Shown in pieces: positions 8,633 through 23,316 of a stretch of DNA of 64,000 bases. The stretch spans positions 450,147 through 514,146 of the forward strand of contig DATEHU010000026.1 of assembly GCA_035279405.1 (NCBI GenBank), given 5' to 3'. Positions within the stretch are counted from its first letter, which is position 1. Every line of letters begins with the position of its first letter. The position numbers and the translations under genes were made by a program. The notes under the pieces are model-generated. The model worked only from the letters and a program-made list of their open reading frames with translations, was not told the origin of the DNA and did no database searches. The DNA is from Gammaproteobacteria bacterium. Lineage in GTDB: Bacteria > Pseudomonadota > Gammaproteobacteria > Natronospirales > REEB76.

Positions 8633-9970
8633 TCAGCGGGTCGCGGCTGCCCGCACCGCTGCGGCGATGCTTTCGGCGAAAGCGTGAAGGCTGGCGGCTT
8701 CTTCCCCCTCGATCATGATGCGGATGACGGGCTCGGTGCCCGAGGCTCTGAGCAATACCCGTCCGCGACCATTCAGTTGCCGCTCGACATCCGCGACGCT
8801 TGAGCGGATGGATGGATGTGCAAGGTCTACGCGCGCACCGGTGCGTACGTTCACCAGCGTCTGCGGGTATTTGCGGATTCGAGAAGGCAGGCGAGCAAAG
8901 TCATAATCCAGCGGGTGCAAGGCTTCGAGCACCTGCAAGGCGGCAATGACGCCGTCGCCGGTGGTGGTGCGATCGAGGCAGATGATGTGACCGGAGTTTT
9001 CTCCGCCCAATATCCCGCCCTGCTCTTCGAGCAAAGCTAGAACGTAGCGATCGCCCACCTGGGCGCGCAGAAACTCAACGCCTGCGTCACGCAATGCCTG
9101 CTCCAAACCGAGGTTGCTCATCTGCGTGCCTACGACCGGGCCACGCAGCGCCTTGTGCTGCTTGCGCGTGAGCGCGATGACGAACAGCAATTCGTCTCCG
9201 TCCACCAACTGACCACGGTTGTCCACCATCAGCACGCGATCGCCGTCACCATCGAAGGCGATACCCAGGTGCGCGCCGGTCTCCAGAACCTTCGTCCGCA
9301 AGGCTTCCGGATGCATGGAGCCGCAATCCTTGTTGATATTCAAGCCGTCCGGTTGCGTGCCGATGCTGGTCACCTGCGCACCCAGTGCCGCAAAAACCTC
9401 GGGTGCCACTCGGTACGTGGCGCCATTCGCACAATCAAGCACCAGGCGCAGGCCTGCAAGTGTCAGCTCGGGAGCCACGCTGGACTTGCAGAACTCGATG
9501 TAACGCGCCGCCGCATCCTGCATGCGGCGCACGCCGCCGAGCAACGCGGAATCCACAGTCGCGAAAGGCCGCTCCAGCTCGGCTTCGATGCGCAACTCGA
9601 CCTCGTCGGCGAGCTTGCGGCCGTCGGCGGAAAAGAACTTGATGCCGTTGTCCTCGAAGGGATTGTGCGAGGCACTGATAACTACGCCTGCCTGTGCATG
9701 CGTTTCGCGCGTAAGGTAGGCAATCGCCGGTGTGGGCATCGGACCCAGCAATTGCACGTTCACGCCCGCGGCCGACAGCCCGGCCTCGAGCGCCGATTCG
9801 AACATGTAACCCGAGATGCGCGTGTCCTTGCCGATCAGCACCGTGCCACCGCCGTGCGGCGCCAGCACCCGGCCCGCTGCCCAGCCAAGACGCAGCACGA
9901 AGTCCGCGCTCATCTGCGGGCTGCCCACTTTGCCGCGGATACCGTCCGTGCCGAAATACTTGCGCGTCAT
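8633..9970 (-). CDS. glmM: phosphoglucosamine mutase
   Basis: 445 residues, the same length as E. coli GlmM. It converts glucosamine-6-phosphate to glucosamine-1-phosphate in the cytoplasm, feeding UDP-GlcNAc for peptidoglycan and [16 protein letters not shown] is the family N-terminus. The phosphoserine loop [10 protein letters not shown] lies near residue 101, the metal loop DGDGDRV in the middle, and the sugar-phosphate loop [12 protein letters not shown] near the C-terminus. The ATG at 9970 has GGGGAGGA just upstream; a longer frame to 10006 is unsupported. folP lies directly upstream, the usual gammaproteobacterial pairing, so both are probably co-transcribed. glmM marks the core side of the boundary with the AT-rich island. 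Confidence 0.97.
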   Translation of the reverse strand: MTRKYFGTDGIRGKVGSPQMSADFVLRLGWAAGRVLAPHGGGTVLIGKDTRISGYMFESALEAGLSAAGVNVQLLGPMPTPAIAYLTRETHAQAGVVISASHNPFEDNGIKFFSADGRKLADEVELRIEAELERPFATVDSALLGGVRRMQDAAARYIEFCKSSVAPELTLAGLRLVLDCANGATYRVAPEVFAALGAQVTSIGTQPDGLNINKDCGSMHPEALRTKVLETGAHLGIAFDGDGDRVLMVDNRGQLVDGDELLFVIALTRKQHKALRGPVVGTQMSNLGLEQALRDAGVEFLRAQVGDRYVLALLEEQGGILGGENSGHIICLDRTTTGDGVIAALQVLEALHPLDYDFARLPSRIRKYPQTLVNVRTGARVDLAHPSIRSSVADVERQLNGRGRVLLRASGTEPVIRIMIEGEEAASLHAFAESIAAAVRAAATR

Positions 9971-9984
9971 GCGTCCTCCCCGTC

Positions 9985-10836
9985 TCACGCGGGAAAATTG
10001 TAGCATCCGCCGCTGCGCACTGCGGCGGCCACTTTGAGTGCTTCGACGGTCGGCTTCACATCGTGGGCGCGAACGATGCTGGCGCCGTTCAGCACCGCAA
10101 TCACCGCGGCCGCGACGCTGCCGTACACGCGCTCTCTCGCCGGCACGCCACCCAAGAGCTTGCCAATAGATGATTTCCGTGACAGTCCCACGACCACAGG
10201 CAAGTCCGGATCCGCCAGCGCATGCAAGCCGCGCAACATTTCAAGATTATGTTCCAGGGTTTTGCCGAAACCGAAGCCCGGGTCAACCAGCAGGCGCTCA
10301 CGTGCAATTCCGGCAGCTTCGCAGGTATGGACGCGTTCGCTCAGGAATTGCCCGACCTCGGCCACCACGTTCCGGTAATGCGGATTGTGCTGCATGCTGC
10401 GCGGCTCGCCCTGCATGTGCATCAGCACGATAGGCACACCCAACTGTGCCGCTGTATCCAGCGCACCCGGCTGGCGCAATGCATACACGTCGTTGATCAT
10501 GCCGGCACCCGCCGCCACAGCGGCGCGCATCACCTCCGGCTTGCTGGTGTCTATGGAAACCGGAATATCAATTTCGCGCCGCAGGCGCTCAATGAGCGGA
10601 ACGACGCGATCCATTTCCTCCTGCGCGCTGACCGCCTCCGCACCTGGGCGCGTGGACTCCCCGCCAATATCAATGATGGCCGCGCCATCGCGAGCCATCT
10701 GCTCCGCATGATGCAGAGCCGTGTCGAAATCCATAAATACGCCGCCGTCGGAAAATGAATCCGGTGTACGGTTGAGTACGCCCATGACCTGGGATTGCGC
10801 CAGGTCCAAGTTGTGCTTGCCGAGTTTCAGTTGCAC
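9985..10836 (-). CDS. folP: dihydropteroate synthase
   Basis: 283 residues from a GTG at 10836 with GAGG eight bases upstream; the frame stays open to 10917 but the extra residues do not match the family. It condenses p-aminobenzoate with dihydropterin pyrophosphate in folate synthesis. Family signatures are [38 protein letters not shown] and GLSRKSSIG. It is separated from ftsH by a strong terminator, so folP-glmM probably has its own promoter between 10840 and 10970, which I could not pinpoint. Confidence 0.95.
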   Translation of the reverse strand: MQLKLGKHNLDLAQSQVMGVLNRTPDSFSDGGVFMDFDTALHHAEQMARDGAAIIDIGGESTRPGAEAVSAQEEMDRVVPLIERLRREIDIPVSIDTSKPEVMRAAVAAGAGMINDVYALRQPGALDTAAQLGVPIVLMHMQGEPRSMQHNPHYRNVVAEVGQFLSERVHTCEAAGIARERLLVDPGFGFGKTLEHNLEMLRGLHALADPDLPVVVGLSRKSSIGKLLGGVPARERVYGSVAAAVIAVLNGASIVRAHDVKPTVEALKVAAAVRSGGCYNFPA

Positions 10837-10971
10837 AAATTCAACCTCAATCGCAGAAATGTCAGGGACCCGACATGCAATATCACACTGAGCGCGCAGG
10901 TTGAGGGAGCGAGACAACTCCCGGCTGCGACATATCCGCCGGATTCCAGCGCGTGGCTACAGAATGACACA

Positions 10972-11004
10972 TAAAGAAAAAGCCGGCGCATAGCGCCGGC
11001 TTTT
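10972..11004 (-). terminator. rho-independent terminator after ftsH
   Basis: A perfect 9-bp stem (AGCCGGCGC / GCGCCGGCT) with a 3-base loop at 10981-11001, followed on the minus strand by TTTTTCTTT. It sits 20 bases after the ftsH stop and would end the rlmE/ftsH transcript before folP. Confidence 0.9.
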
Positions 11005-11024
11005 CCATTCTGTGTGCTTGCGTC

Positions 11025-12980
11025 TCAGTGCTGTTCGGCGTGGCTGCTGCTTTTGGCCGCGGCCGCTGCGGGCGTAGCTGCGGGCGGCGTCACGGGCGCA
11101 GCGGCACCCGACGGCTGCGGCTGACCGCCGCGGTCGCTGTCGTCCCAGCCATCGGGCGGGCGCGGCTGCTTGCCGGCCATGATGTCGTCAATCTGAGCCG
11201 CATCTATGGTCTCGTACTTTATGAGCGCTTCGGCCATGAGGTGCAGCGTGGGCAGATTCTCCTGCAAAAGCTGCTTGGTACGCTGGTAGTTGCGGTCAAT
11301 CAGGCTGCGCACTTCCACGTCAATCACGCGTTGCGTATCGCCGGAAATCTGCTTGTGGCGGGTGACCGAATGGCCGAGGAACACCTCGCCCTCCTCTTCT
11401 TCGTAGGACAGCGGTCCGAGTTTGTCCGACAGACCCCACTTGGTAACCATGTTGCGCGCGATCTGGGTGGCACGCTCGATGTCGTTGGCGGCGCCGGTGG
11501 TCACGCAGTCCGCGCCGAAAATTATTTCCTCGGCCACGCGCCCGCCGAACAGGCTCGACAACTGGCTCTCCAGCCGCCGCTTGCTGTAGCTGTAGCGGTC
11601 GTCCTCGGGCAGGAACATGGTGATGCCGAGCGCGCGCCCGCGCGGAATGATGCTCACCTTGTAAACCGGATCGTGATCCGGCACCAGGCGGCCGACAATC
11701 GCGTGGCCTGATTCGTGGAACGCCGTGAGCTTCTTCTCGTCTTCACTCATGACCATGGAACGGCGCTCGGCGCCCATCATGATCTTGTCCTTGGCCTTTT
11801 CGAATTCCCCCATGCTGACACTGCGCTTGTTGCTGCGTGCCGCGAACAGCGCAGCCTCGTTCACCAGGTTGGCGAGATCCGCACCGGAGAAGCCGGGCGT
11901 GCCGCGCGCGATGATCGAGGGCCGCACGTCATCCGCAATCGGCACCTTGCGCATGTGTACCTTGAGAATCTGTTCGCGTCCGCGCACGTCCGGCAGCGGC
12001 ACCACCACCTGGCGGTCGAACCGGCCGGGGCGCAACAGCGCGGGATCGAGCACGTCCGGACGGTTGGTGGCCGCGATCACTATTACGCCTTCGCTGCCCT
12101 CGAAGCCGTCCATTTCCACCAGCAACTGGTTGAGCGTCTGTTCGCGCTCATCGTGGCCGCCGCCGAGACCCGCGCCGCGGTGCCGGCCCACGGCGTCAAT
12201 CTCGTCAATGAAAATGATGCAGGGTGCGTGTTTCTTCGCCTGCTCGAACATGTCGCGCACACGCGAAGCACCCACGCCCACGAACATCTCGACGAAGTCG
12301 GAACCGGAAATCGAAAAGAACGGCACCTTGGCCTCGCCGGCGATGGCCTTGGCGAGCAGCGTCTTGCCGGTACCGGGCGCTCCGACCATGAGCACGCCGC
12401 GCGGGATGCGCCCGCCCAGTTTCTGGAACTTGCCGGGGTCGCGCAGGAATTCCACCAGCTCGGCCACTTCCTCCTTGGCTTCCTCGACGCCGGCGACGTC
12501 ACTGAAAGTGACCTTGACCTGATCCTCACCCAGCATGCGCGCGCGGCTCTTGCCGAAGGCCATGGCACCGCGGCCACCCGCACCGCCGGACATCTGGCGC
12601 ATGAAGTACACCCACACGAGCACCAGCAGGATGATCGGACCGAAGGAGAACAGCAGTTGCAGCAGCCACGAGGTCTGCTCGGGCGGCTTGGCTTCAATTT
12701 TGACGTTGGCGTTGTTCTTGCGCAGCGTATCCACCAGCGGCGTGAAGTCGGTGGTCAGCGGGCTGTAGGTACTGAATTTTTCGCCGGAGGACAAGGTGCC
12801 GTTGATATTGCGGCCGTCAAAAGTGACGCTGCCGACGTTGCCCTGCTGCACATCGGAGAGGAACGTCGAATAGGCAATGGCCTGGGGCTTGCTGCCGCCG
12901 GAAGTGAAGCTGTTGAATACAGCGATCACTACCACGCCAATCAGCACCCAGATGAGCAGGGTTTTGAGAAAATCGTTCAA
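11025..12980 (-). CDS. ftsH: ATP-dependent zinc metalloprotease FtsH
   Basis: 651 residues. Membrane-anchored AAA+ protease that degrades LpxC, sigma-32 and damaged membrane proteins. Two membrane segments (residues about 6-24 and 105-127) flank a periplasmic domain. Walker A GAPGTGKT is at 200-207, Walker B IIFIDEID around 255-262, the arginine-finger region LLRPGRFDR at about 316-323, and the zinc motif HESGH at 422-426. The C-terminal tail is Ala/Pro-rich. The start is TTG at 12980, with GAGGA seven bases upstream; no ATG fits the family N-terminus. The neighbour rlmE is the usual partner and both are heat-shock genes in E. coli. Confidence 0.97.
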   Translation of the reverse strand: MNDFLKTLLIWVLIGVVVIAVFNSFTSGGSKPQAIAYSTFLSDVQQGNVGSVTFDGRNINGTLSSGEKFSTYSPLTTDFTPLVDTLRKNNANVKIEAKPPEQTSWLLQLLFSFGPIILLVLVWVYFMRQMSGGAGGRGAMAFGKSRARMLGEDQVKVTFSDVAGVEEAKEEVAELVEFLRDPGKFQKLGGRIPRGVLMVGAPGTGKTLLAKAIAGEAKVPFFSISGSDFVEMFVGVGASRVRDMFEQAKKHAPCIIFIDEIDAVGRHRGAGLGGGHDEREQTLNQLLVEMDGFEGSEGVIVIAATNRPDVLDPALLRPGRFDRQVVVPLPDVRGREQILKVHMRKVPIADDVRPSIIARGTPGFSGADLANLVNEAALFAARSNKRSVSMGEFEKAKDKIMMGAERRSMVMSEDEKKLTAFHESGHAIVGRLVPDHDPVYKVSIIPRGRALGITMFLPEDDRYSYSKRRLESQLSSLFGGRVAEEIIFGADCVTTGAANDIERATQIARNMVTKWGLSDKLGPLSYEEEEGEVFLGHSVTRHKQISGDTQRVIDVEVRSLIDRNYQRTKQLLQENLPTLHLMAEALIKYETIDAAQIDDIMAGKQPRPPDGWDDSDRGGQPQPSGAAAPVTPPAATPAAAAAKSSSHAEQH

Positions 12981-13032
12981 AATCCGTTCCTCGCACGCGC
13001 CGCCACGCCGACGCTCATCTCAATTCTAGCAT

Positions 13033-13605
13033 TTAGACCACGCCGGACTTCGGGCGTTGCGCCAGCAGGTAAAGCTCGCGGCTGCGGGCCCGGGAGGCGC
13101 CGGGTTTGCGCGTCGCCACAGCCTCAAAATCACGGCGCAGCGCCTGCAAAAATCCCGCAAATCCGGCTCCCTGAAACACCTTGACCAGCAGCGCGCCGCG
13201 CGCTGCCAGCAATGGGCGGGCGAATTCCAGCGCCTGCTCCGCGAGCTGCATGGCCCGCACCTGGTCAACGTCGTTCTCTCCGGTGATATTGGGCGCTAAA
13301 TCGGATAAAACAAGGTCCACCCTGCGCTCCGCCAAGCGCTCGTGCAGCTTGGCGAGCACCGCAGCGTCGGTGAAATCCCCCTGCAGGAACTCGACCCCGG
13401 CAAGCGGCGCCATCGGCAGGATGTCCAGGGCCAGCAGCAAGCCGCGGCCCGCCATCACACCCGCTGCATACTGGCTCCAGCCGCCGGGAGCCGCACCCAG
13501 ATCCACGATGGTCATGCCGGGTTTGATGAGGTGATCGCGGCGCTGGATTTCCTCCAGCTTGAAGGCCGCACGCGAACGCCATCCCTGCGCTTGCGCGCGC
13601 TTCAC
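13033..13605 (-). CDS. rlmE: 23S rRNA (uridine-2'-O-)methyltransferase RlmE
   Basis: Methylates U2552 of 23S rRNA using S-adenosylmethionine. Class I methyltransferase motifs are TIVDLGAAPGGWSQY (SAM site), LSDLAPN (catalytic Asp region) and VKVFQGAGF. The GTG at 13605 is the first standard start and gives 190 residues. However, the same frame upstream encodes the conserved family N-terminus ([19 protein letters not shown], codons 13659 to 13603) with no ATG, GTG or TTG before it. The true start is therefore probably a rare codon such as ACG at 13665, overlapping the greA stop, or the sequence carries an error. The 3' boundary is certain. Confidence 0.9.
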   Translation of the reverse strand: MKRAQAQGWRSRAAFKLEEIQRRDHLIKPGMTIVDLGAAPGGWSQYAAGVMAGRGLLLALDILPMAPLAGVEFLQGDFTDAAVLAKLHERLAERRVDLVLSDLAPNITGENDVDQVRAMQLAEQALEFARPLLAARGALLVKVFQGAGFAGFLQALRRDFEAVATRKPGASRARSRELYLLAQRPKSGVV

Positions 13606-13657
13606 GTAGGCATCGGAAAAATGCTCAGCCAGCCAGCGCGAGCTGCTGGGCGTGCGC

Positions 13658-14133
13658 TTACTCGTAACGCACCTTGACGATTTCGAATTGGCGCTCGCCT
13701 GCAGGCGTCTTGACCACCGCCACGTCGCCCGCGCGCTTGCCGATCAGCGCGCGGGCCATGGGTGAATTCACCGAGATGCGCCCGGCCTTGATGTCGGCCT
13801 CGTCCTCTCCCACGATCTGGTAGGTAATCTCATCGCCGCTGTCTTCGTCGGCCAACAGCACGGTTGCGCCAAACACCACTTTGCCGTTGGCGGGAATGCG
13901 CGTGACGTCGATGACCTCGGCATCGGCGAGTTTGGACTCCAGATCCTTGATGCGGCCTTCGATGAATCCCTGTTGCTCCTTGGCCGCGTGGTACTCCGCG
14001 TTCTCGCTCAGGTCGCCGTGGGCGCGCGCCTCGGCAATCGCCTTGATCACGCGCGGCCGGTCTTCGCTCTTCAGGCGCTTCACTTCCTCGCGCAGACGCT
14101 CGGCGCCGCGCACCGTCAGGGGAACTTTCGCCA

Positions 14134-14134
<1 letters not shown>
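13658..14134 (-). CDS. greA: transcription elongation factor GreA
   Basis: 158 residues, the standard length. Rescues backtracked RNA polymerase by stimulating transcript cleavage. The N-terminal coiled coil carries the acidic tip [16 protein letters not shown], and the C-terminal FKBP-like domain ends in [14 protein letters not shown] and [16 protein letters not shown]. The ATG shares one base with the carB stop (TGATG), so translation is probably coupled. In E. coli yhbY lies between greA and rlmE; here it is absent and rlmE overlaps the end of greA. Confidence 0.97.
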
Positions 14135-17355
<3,221 letters not shown>

Positions 17356-17451
17356 CGCGGTGCTCTCAACTCCTGCGCATGCCCGCATCGGGCGTGCGCC
17401 TGCCAATGCAGCGCGCGCTGCGCGCTGCCGGGGAAAGGTAATTGTGCATGC

Positions 17452-18609
17452 TCAGGCCGTCGCCGCCATCGGCCCGGCCGCGCGCCGCGCCGCCATGGCG
17501 CTCACGAAGCGCTCGAACAACGGCCGCACATCGTGCGGCCCGGGACTGGCTTCAGGATGGCCCTGAAAGCTGAAGGCTTCGCAATCGGTGCGCTCCATGC
17601 CCTGCAGCGTGCCGTCGAACAGCGAACGATGCGTGGCCCGCAGGGTCGGCGGCAGACTGCTCTCGTCCACCGCAAAGCCATGGTTCTGGCTGGAGATCAT
17701 CACTCGTCCGTTATCCAGATCCAGCACCGGATGGTTGGCGCCATGGTGACCGAATTTCATTTTCACGGTACGCGCACCGCTCGCCAGCCCCAGCAGCTGA
17801 TGGCCGAGACAGATGCCGAAAATCGGAATGCCGGCCTTGAGAAACTCACGCATCGCCTGGATCGCGTAGTCGCAGGCGCCGGGATCGCCGGGCCCGTTGG
17901 AGAAAAATAGTCCATCGGGTTTGTAGGCCAAGGCTTCACGTGCGGTGGTTTGCGCGGGCACCACGGTCACGCGGCAGCCGTGATCCACCAGGATGCGCAG
18001 AATCGTGAGCTTGGTGCCGTAGTCGTAGGCCACGACGTGGAACTGGCCGCCTTTCACCAGCGGCGATGCATTGCTGTCCGGCCGCCACGTGCCCTGATTC
18101 CATTCGTAGGGTTTGCGCGTGCTCACCACCTTGGCGAGGTCCATGCCGTTCAGGCCGGGAAACGCACGTGCCTTTGTCAGCGCTGCGTCATCATGCGCAT
18201 CCGCGCCGGCGGCGATGCAGCCGTTCTGCGCGCCTTTTTCGCGCAGCAGGCGCGTGAGTTTACGGGTATCGATGCCGGCGATGGCGACAATCTTTTCGCG
18301 CTGCAGATATTCGCCCAGCGTTGCGCGCATGCGCCAATTGCTGGCGTGCACCGGCAGATCGCGGATGATCAATCCGCCAGCCATGACGCGCGCCGATTCG
18401 GCATCCTCGGGATTGACGCCGGTATTGCCGATGTGCGGATACGTGAGTGTGACGAGCTGCTGGTAGTAGGACGGATCGGTGAGGATTTCCTGATAGCCCG
18501 TCATGGCGGTGTTGAACACCACCTCGCCGCTCGCCGCTCCGGAAACACCAATGGAAACACCCCGGAAAATCGTACCGTCCTCGAGAGCCAGGATGGCCGG
18601 CTGTTCCAA
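17452..18609 (-). CDS. carA: carbamoyl-phosphate synthase small (glutaminase) subunit
   Basis: 385 residues from a TTG at 18609, chosen because GAGGAGGT sits five bases upstream and the product then begins at the family N-terminus ([13 protein letters not shown]). A GTG at 18648 is the alternative. It hydrolyses glutamine and passes ammonia to CarB. The class I amidotransferase triad is present: Cys in [15 protein letters not shown], His and Glu in [13 protein letters not shown]. Swarming-type segment SNGPGDP is also seen. Placed between dapB and carB as in many gammaproteobacteria. Confidence 0.96.
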   Translation of the reverse strand: MEQPAILALEDGTIFRGVSIGVSGAASGEVVFNTAMTGYQEILTDPSYYQQLVTLTYPHIGNTGVNPEDAESARVMAGGLIIRDLPVHASNWRMRATLGEYLQREKIVAIAGIDTRKLTRLLREKGAQNGCIAAGADAHDDAALTKARAFPGLNGMDLAKVVSTRKPYEWNQGTWRPDSNASPLVKGGQFHVVAYDYGTKLTILRILVDHGCRVTVVPAQTTAREALAYKPDGLFFSNGPGDPGACDYAIQAMREFLKAGIPIFGICLGHQLLGLASGARTVKMKFGHHGANHPVLDLDNGRVMISSQNHGFAVDESSLPPTLRATHRSLFDGTLQGMERTDCEAFSFQGHPEASPGPHDVRPLFERFVSAMAARRAAGPMAATA

Positions 18610-18722
18610 AGGCACCTCCTCAGTGGCCGCAGCGGGTTGCCGCGGCACCGCAGCTCCCGCGAAACGGGCTGCAGTTGCGGGCGAATTTTAGCGGAACGCG
18701 ACCGCGTCCGTCCACGGCTGCA

Positions 18723-19529
18723 TCAGCCCACGCGAAGATTCAGCACCTCGACCATGTTGTATTCGCCCGCGGGCCGGCAGACTATCCACTTGGCCGCATC
18801 CAGCGCACCGCGCGCAAACGTCGCGCGACTCGTGGCGCGGTGCGTCAGTTCCAGACTCTCGGCCGGACCGCCAAACAGCACGCGATGTTCGCCGGCTTCG
18901 TCCCCGGCACGCAGCGAAGCAATGCCGATACTGCCCGGCCGGCGCGGCCCGGATTGGCCGTGGCGCGCGATTACCAGGTGGTCTTCCAGTCGCTGACGGC
19001 GCGCCGCCGCCGCGGTCGCGGCCAAAGCCAGCGCGGTACCCGAGGGCGCGTCGCGCTTGTCGCGATGGTGGATGTCGGTGATCTCGAGGTCATAGTCCTC
19101 CCCGAGCGCCGTTGCCGCGGCACGCGTGAGCGCCAGCAACAGATTGGCTGCGCGACTCATGTTGGGCGCGGCCAGCACCGCAATGCGCCGGCTGGCGGCC
19201 GCGAGTTTGGCGCGCACCGCGTCGTCCAGGCCGGTCACACCGGTCACCAGCGGTTTGCCCGCGGCCACGCAGGCATCCACGGCCGCAGCGGTGCCGGCCG
19301 GATTCGAGAAATCCAGCAACACGTCGCTCGTCCGGAGCGCCGTTTTCAGGTCGGTGCTCCAGGCGGGCCCGGGCGGCGGCTCGGCGGGAACATGGCCGGC
19401 GCGCACCACGGCGGCACTGATGGTCACGCCCGGATAATCGCGCGCCAACTGGAGAATCGTGCGGCCCATGCGCCCGGCGGCGCCGAGCAGGGCAATGCGC
19501 ACTGGAGTTGCAGTTGACTGGGTATTCAT
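18723..19529 (-). CDS. dapB: 4-hydroxy-tetrahydrodipicolinate reductase
   Basis: 268 residues. NAD(P)H-dependent step of lysine and meso-diaminopimelate synthesis, directly after the DapA reaction. The Rossmann motif [11 protein letters not shown] lies near the N-terminus and the substrate-binding signature [19 protein letters not shown] in the C-terminal half. The ATG at 19529 overlaps the dnaJ TGA as ATGA; the frame continues open to 19862 only because it lies antiparallel to GC-rich dnaJ codons. dapA lies about 39 kb away in this window. Confidence 0.96.
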   Translation of the reverse strand: MNTQSTATPVRIALLGAAGRMGRTILQLARDYPGVTISAAVVRAGHVPAEPPPGPAWSTDLKTALRTSDVLLDFSNPAGTAAAVDACVAAGKPLVTGVTGLDDAVRAKLAAASRRIAVLAAPNMSRAANLLLALTRAAATALGEDYDLEITDIHHRDKRDAPSGTALALAATAAAARRQRLEDHLVIARHGQSGPRRPGSIGIASLRAGDEAGEHRVLFGGPAESLELTHRATSRATFARGALDAAKWIVCRPAGEYNMVEVLNLRVG

Positions 19530-20671
19530 GCGCGGCCGTGTGAGAAGAAACGCTTCACGCCCTCGAACCAGGAAAGTTCGCGCGGCGAATGTTGAGCCGC
19601 CCCGGCGCGCAATGAGGCATCGAGCTGGCGCAGCAGATCTTTCTGTTCCCGGCTCAGATTCACCGGAGTCTCCACTTCGATGCGGCACAGCAGATCGCCG
19701 GTGCTGCCGCCGCGCACCGGCTTCACACCCTTGCCCCGCAGACGCAGTACCCGGCCGCTCTGGGTTTCGGGAGTAATCTTGAGCACTACCTTGCCGTCCA
19801 GCGTCGGCACCTCGACTTGCCCGCCGAGCGCCGCGGTCATGAGCGATACCGGCACCGCACACAGCAGGTCCGCGCCCTCGCGGGTAAAGAGCGCGTGCGG
19901 ACGCACGTGGATTTCCACGTACAGGTCACCGGCCGGACCTGCCTGCGGTCCGGCTTCGCCCTCGCCCGCCAGACGGATGCGGTCGCCGCTGTCCACGCCC
20001 GGCGGAATCTTCACCGACAGTTTACGGCTTTCTTCCACACGTCCCTCGCCGCGACACTTGGGACAGGGATCGGTGATCACCGTGCCGCTGCCATGGCAGT
20101 GCGGGCAGGTCTGTTGCAGCGAAAAGAACCCCTGCTGCATGCGCACCTGGCCCTGACCGCGGCAGGTCGGGCAGGTTTGCGGCGCGCTGCCAGCACGTGC
20201 GCCGCTGCCTTTGCAGACCTCGCAGCGCACCAGAGCGGGCACCCGGATGGTGATGCTGTCGCCGAATACCGCCTGCTCCAGCTCCAGCTCCAGCTCATAG
20301 CGCAAGTCGGCGCCGCGGTACACGCGCTGCCCGCGCCCCGCCCGCCGGCCGCCGCCGAAAATGTCTCCGAACATGTCGCCGAAGATATCGCCGAAAGCGT
20401 CCGCGGGATTGAAACCGCCGGCACGCGCACCGGCGCTCGCCTCCACACCGGCATGACCGAACTGGTCGTAGGCGGCGCGCTTGTGCTCGTCGGTCAGGAC
20501 TTCGTAGGCCTCCTTGGCTTCCTTGAATTTGCCTTCCGCCGCCTTGTCGCCCGGATTGCGGTCGGGATGGTATTTCATGGCGAGCCGCCGGTAGGCCTTC
20601 TTGACCTCGGCTTCGGGTGCAGCGCGCGCCACGCCCAGCACCTCGTAATAGTCGCGCTTGCTCACGCTCAT
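19526..20671 (-). CDS. dnaJ: chaperone DnaJ
   Basis: 381 residues. Co-chaperone that delivers substrates to DnaK and stimulates its ATPase. J-domain with HPD in [11 protein letters not shown], a Gly/Phe-rich linker ([16 protein letters not shown]), four zinc-finger CxxCxGxG repeats ([32 protein letters not shown]) and the C-terminal substrate-binding domain. The ATG overlaps the stop of the TMEM175 gene upstream and the stop overlaps dapB, both as ATGA. Confidence 0.98.
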   Translation of the reverse strand: MSVSKRDYYEVLGVARAAPEAEVKKAYRRLAMKYHPDRNPGDKAAEGKFKEAKEAYEVLTDEHKRAAYDQFGHAGVEASAGARAGGFNPADAFGDIFGDMFGDIFGGGRRAGRGQRVYRGADLRYELELELEQAVFGDSITIRVPALVRCEVCKGSGARAGSAPQTCPTCRGQGQVRMQQGFFSLQQTCPHCHGSGTVITDPCPKCRGEGRVEESRKLSVKIPPGVDSGDRIRLAGEGEAGPQAGPAGDLYVEIHVRPHALFTREGADLLCAVPVSLMTAALGGQVEVPTLDGKVVLKITPETQSGRVLRLRGKGVKPVRGGSTGDLLCRIEVETPVNLSREQKDLLRQLDASLRAGAAQHSPRELSWFEGVKRFFSHGRA

Positions 20672-21246
20672 TCGGACAATACTCGTTCAATGCGCCGGTC
20701 GGGCACCAGCCACAGGATCGCCACCAGCACATAGAGTGCGTCCGCGATCCACTGGTTGACGAACGCCAGTCCGATGGCGACGACGTAAAACACGACCGAC
20801 AGCTTGCCCTTGAAATCGCGCCGCACGGCGCGCGCCAGTTTTGACTGTGCGCCGCCGTTGGCGGCAATCAGGGCGCGCTGCAGCGGCTGCCAGGCGAGCG
20901 CTGCGGCGAGCAGTACCACGCCATACACCGCGGTCGGCAATGCCGCGTAGTGATTCTCGCCCATCCAGCCCGTCACGAAGGGAATCAGTGACAGCCAGAA
21001 CAACAGATGCAGATTGGCCCACATCGCCGGGCCGCTGACGCGTTCCACTGCGTGCACAAGATGGTGGTGGTTGTTCCAGTAGATGGCGAGGTAGATGAAA
21101 CTCAGCACGTACACCAGAAATACCGGCAGCACCGGCGCCAGCGCCGCGAGATCGGCGGCATGCGGCACCTTCATCTCCAGCACCATGACGGTGATGATGA
21201 CCGCCAGCACGCCGTCGCTGAAGGCCTCCATCCGCCCCTTGCCCAT
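20668..21246 (-). CDS. TMEM175-family (DUF1211) membrane channel protein
   Basis: 192 residues from the ATG at 21246 with GGGAG upstream. The signature [20 protein letters not shown] in the first helix is the TMEM175 selectivity-filter motif (FSDG); five or six hydrophobic segments follow. Bacterial TMEM175 homologues are tetrameric potassium-permeable channels in the inner membrane. The gene is inserted between dnaK and dnaJ and overlaps dnaJ by ATGA, so it should be co-expressed with the chaperones. The stress link is inference. Assignment to the family is firm; ion selectivity is not known. Confidence 0.85.
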   Translation of the reverse strand: MGKGRMEAFSDGVLAVIITVMVLEMKVPHAADLAALAPVLPVFLVYVLSFIYLAIYWNNHHHLVHAVERVSGPAMWANLHLLFWLSLIPFVTGWMGENHYAALPTAVYGVVLLAAALAWQPLQRALIAANGGAQSKLARAVRRDFKGKLSVVFYVVAIGLAFVNQWIADALYVLVAILWLVPDRRIERVLSE

Positions 21247-21283
21247 GTGCGCTCCCGTCCGGATTAACACGCGGCCCGCGCAA

Positions 21284-21303
21284 GAGTTTGAACGCACAAA
21301 CTC
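21284..21303. repeat. inverted repeat (hairpin) between dnaK and the TMEM175 gene
   Basis: GAGTTTG-AACGCA-CAAACTC, a 7-bp stem with a 6-base loop and no T-run. It may be a weak attenuator, processing or pausing site that sets the ratio of dnaK to downstream genes. Function not shown. Confidence 0.4.
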
Positions 21304-21339
21304 CGGCGCGGGTCGCAACATCGTTCAGTCAGCTCCGGC

Positions 21340-23274
21340 TCAAGCCTGCTTTTTGCCGTCCTTGACCTCTTCGAACTCGGCATCCACCACGTTGTCCTTG
21401 CCCTGCGCATTGGCGCTGTCGCTCGCGCCCGCACCCGCGGGCTTGGGCTCATCCTGCTTCGCGGCATAGACACGCTCGGCGAGTTTGCCCGCGGCTTCCG
21501 AAAGCGCCTGGGCCTTGGTCTCGATGACGTGCTTGTCATCCTTCTTGATTGCATCCTTGAGGTCGCTGATCGCCGACTCGATGCGTGCGCGTTCCTCGCC
21601 CGACACTTTGTCGCCCAGCTCCTTCAGGCTCTTCTCGGTGGCGTGCGCCAGGTTTTCCGCCTGGTTGCGCGTGTCCACCAGCTCGCGGGCCTTCTTGTCC
21701 TCGGCGGCATGCGCCTCCGCGTCCTTGACCATGCGCTCGATGTCCTCCTTGGACAGGCCCGAGGAAGCCTTGATGGTGATCTTCTGCTCCCGGTTGGTGG
21801 CCTTGTCCTTGGCGGAAACATTCAGGATGCCGTTGGCGTCGATGTCAAAGGTCACCTCGACCTGCGGCACACCGCGCGGCGCGGGCGGAATGTCGCTCAG
21901 GTCGAATTTTCCAAGCGACTTGTTGTCGCGCGCCATTTCGCGCTCGCCCTGCAGCACGTGCACCGTGACCGCGGTCTGGTTGTCATCCGCAGTGGAGAAC
22001 ACCTGCGTGGCCTTGGTGGGAATGGTGGTGTTCTTCTCGATGAGCTTGGTCATGACGCCGCCCAGCGTCTCGATGCCGAGCGACAGCGGCGTGACGTCGA
22101 GCAGCAGTACGTCCTTGACCTCGCCCTTGAGCACGCCGGCCTGCACCGCGGCGCCGACCGCCACCGCTTCGTCCGGGTTCACGTCCTTGCGCGGTTCCTT
22201 GCCGAACAGATCCTTGACGGTGTCCTGCACCTTGGGCATGCGTGTCTGGCCGCCCACGAGGATGACTTCATCCACATCGCTCACCGACAAGCCCGCATCC
22301 TTGAGCGCGGTCTTGCAGGGCGCAGCGGTTTTCTGGATGAGATCCTCCACCAGCGCCTCGAGTTTGGCACGCGTGAGCTTGATGTTCAGATGCTTCGGGC
22401 CGCTGGCATCGGCGGTGATGTACGGCAGGTTGATCTCGGTCTGCTGCGAGGACGACAGCTCGATCTTGGCTTTCTCCGCGGCTTCTTTCAGCCGCTGCAT
22501 GGCGAGCGGATCGTTGCGCACGTCGATGCCCTGTTCCTTGTGGAACTCCGCGGCGATGTAGTCAATGATGCGCTTGTCGAAATCCTCGCCGCCCAGGAAA
22601 GTATCGCCGTTGGTGGCCAGCACCTCGAACTGGTGCTCGCCGTCCACTTCCGCGATCTCAATGATGGAGATGTCGAAGGTGCCGCCGCCCAGGTCGTAGA
22701 CCGCGATTTTCCGGTCGGTCTTGACCTTGTCCAGACCGTAGGCAAGCGCCGCGGCGGTCGGCTCGTTGATGATGCGCTTGACCTCGAGACCGGCGATCTT
22801 GCCGGCATCCTTGGTGGCCTGGCGCTGGGAGTCGTTGAAATAGGCCGGAACCGTGATCACGGCTTCCGTGACCTCTTCGCCGAGATAGTCCTCGGCGGTC
22901 TTTTTCATTTTCTGCAGCACGCGCGCCGAAATCTCCGGCGGCGCCATCTTCTTGTTGGTCGCCTCCACCCACGCATCGCCGTTGTCGGCTTTGACGATCT
23001 TGTAGGGCACCATGCCGACGTCCTTCTGCACCACGTCGTCGGTGTACTTGCGGCCGATGAGCCGCTTAATGGCGTACAGCGTGTTCCTGGGGTTGGTGAC
23101 CGCTTGGCGCTTCGCCGACTGGCCCACCAGCACCTCGTTGTCCTTGGTAAAGGCCACGATCGAGGGCGTGGTGCGGTCGCCCTCGCTGTTCTCGATGACC
23201 CGGGGCTTGCCGCCTTCCATGATGGCCACACAGGAGTTGGTGGTGCCGAGGTCAATGCCGATGATCTTGCTCAT
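21340..23274 (-). CDS. dnaK: chaperone DnaK (Hsp70)
   Basis: 644 residues. ATP-dependent protein-folding chaperone. [18 protein letters not shown] opens the nucleotide-binding domain, [18 protein letters not shown] and [14 protein letters not shown] are its phosphate and adenosine motifs, [14 protein letters not shown] marks the interdomain linker region, and the C-terminus ends in the Gly/Ala-rich tail [14 protein letters not shown] sigma-32-like promoter overlaps the end of grpE just upstream, so it is probably heat-inducible independently of grpE. Confidence 0.99.
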   Translation of the reverse strand: MSKIIGIDLGTTNSCVAIMEGGKPRVIENSEGDRTTPSIVAFTKDNEVLVGQSAKRQAVTNPRNTLYAIKRLIGRKYTDDVVQKDVGMVPYKIVKADNGDAWVEATNKKMAPPEISARVLQKMKKTAEDYLGEEVTEAVITVPAYFNDSQRQATKDAGKIAGLEVKRIINEPTAAALAYGLDKVKTDRKIAVYDLGGGTFDISIIEIAEVDGEHQFEVLATNGDTFLGGEDFDKRIIDYIAAEFHKEQGIDVRNDPLAMQRLKEAAEKAKIELSSSQQTEINLPYITADASGPKHLNIKLTRAKLEALVEDLIQKTAAPCKTALKDAGLSVSDVDEVILVGGQTRMPKVQDTVKDLFGKEPRKDVNPDEAVAVGAAVQAGVLKGEVKDVLLLDVTPLSLGIETLGGVMTKLIEKNTTIPTKATQVFSTADDNQTAVTVHVLQGEREMARDNKSLGKFDLSDIPPAPRGVPQVEVTFDIDANGILNVSAKDKATNREQKITIKASSGLSKEDIERMVKDAEAHAAEDKKARELVDTRNQAENLAHATEKSLKELGDKVSGEERARIESAISDLKDAIKKDDKHVIETKAQALSEAAGKLAERVYAAKQDEPKPAGAGASDSANAQGKDNVVDAEFEEVKDGKKQA

Positions 23275-23316
23275 GGGTAAACGCTCCGAAACAGGGATGG
23301 AACCAAAGTTATCCGG

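Noticed and set aside
11715-13184. 489-codon open frame on the plus strand
   Set aside because: Antisense shadow of ftsH.
21529-23280. 583-codon open frame on the plus strand
   Set aside because: Antisense shadow of dnaK with His/Arg-rich, low-quality sequence.
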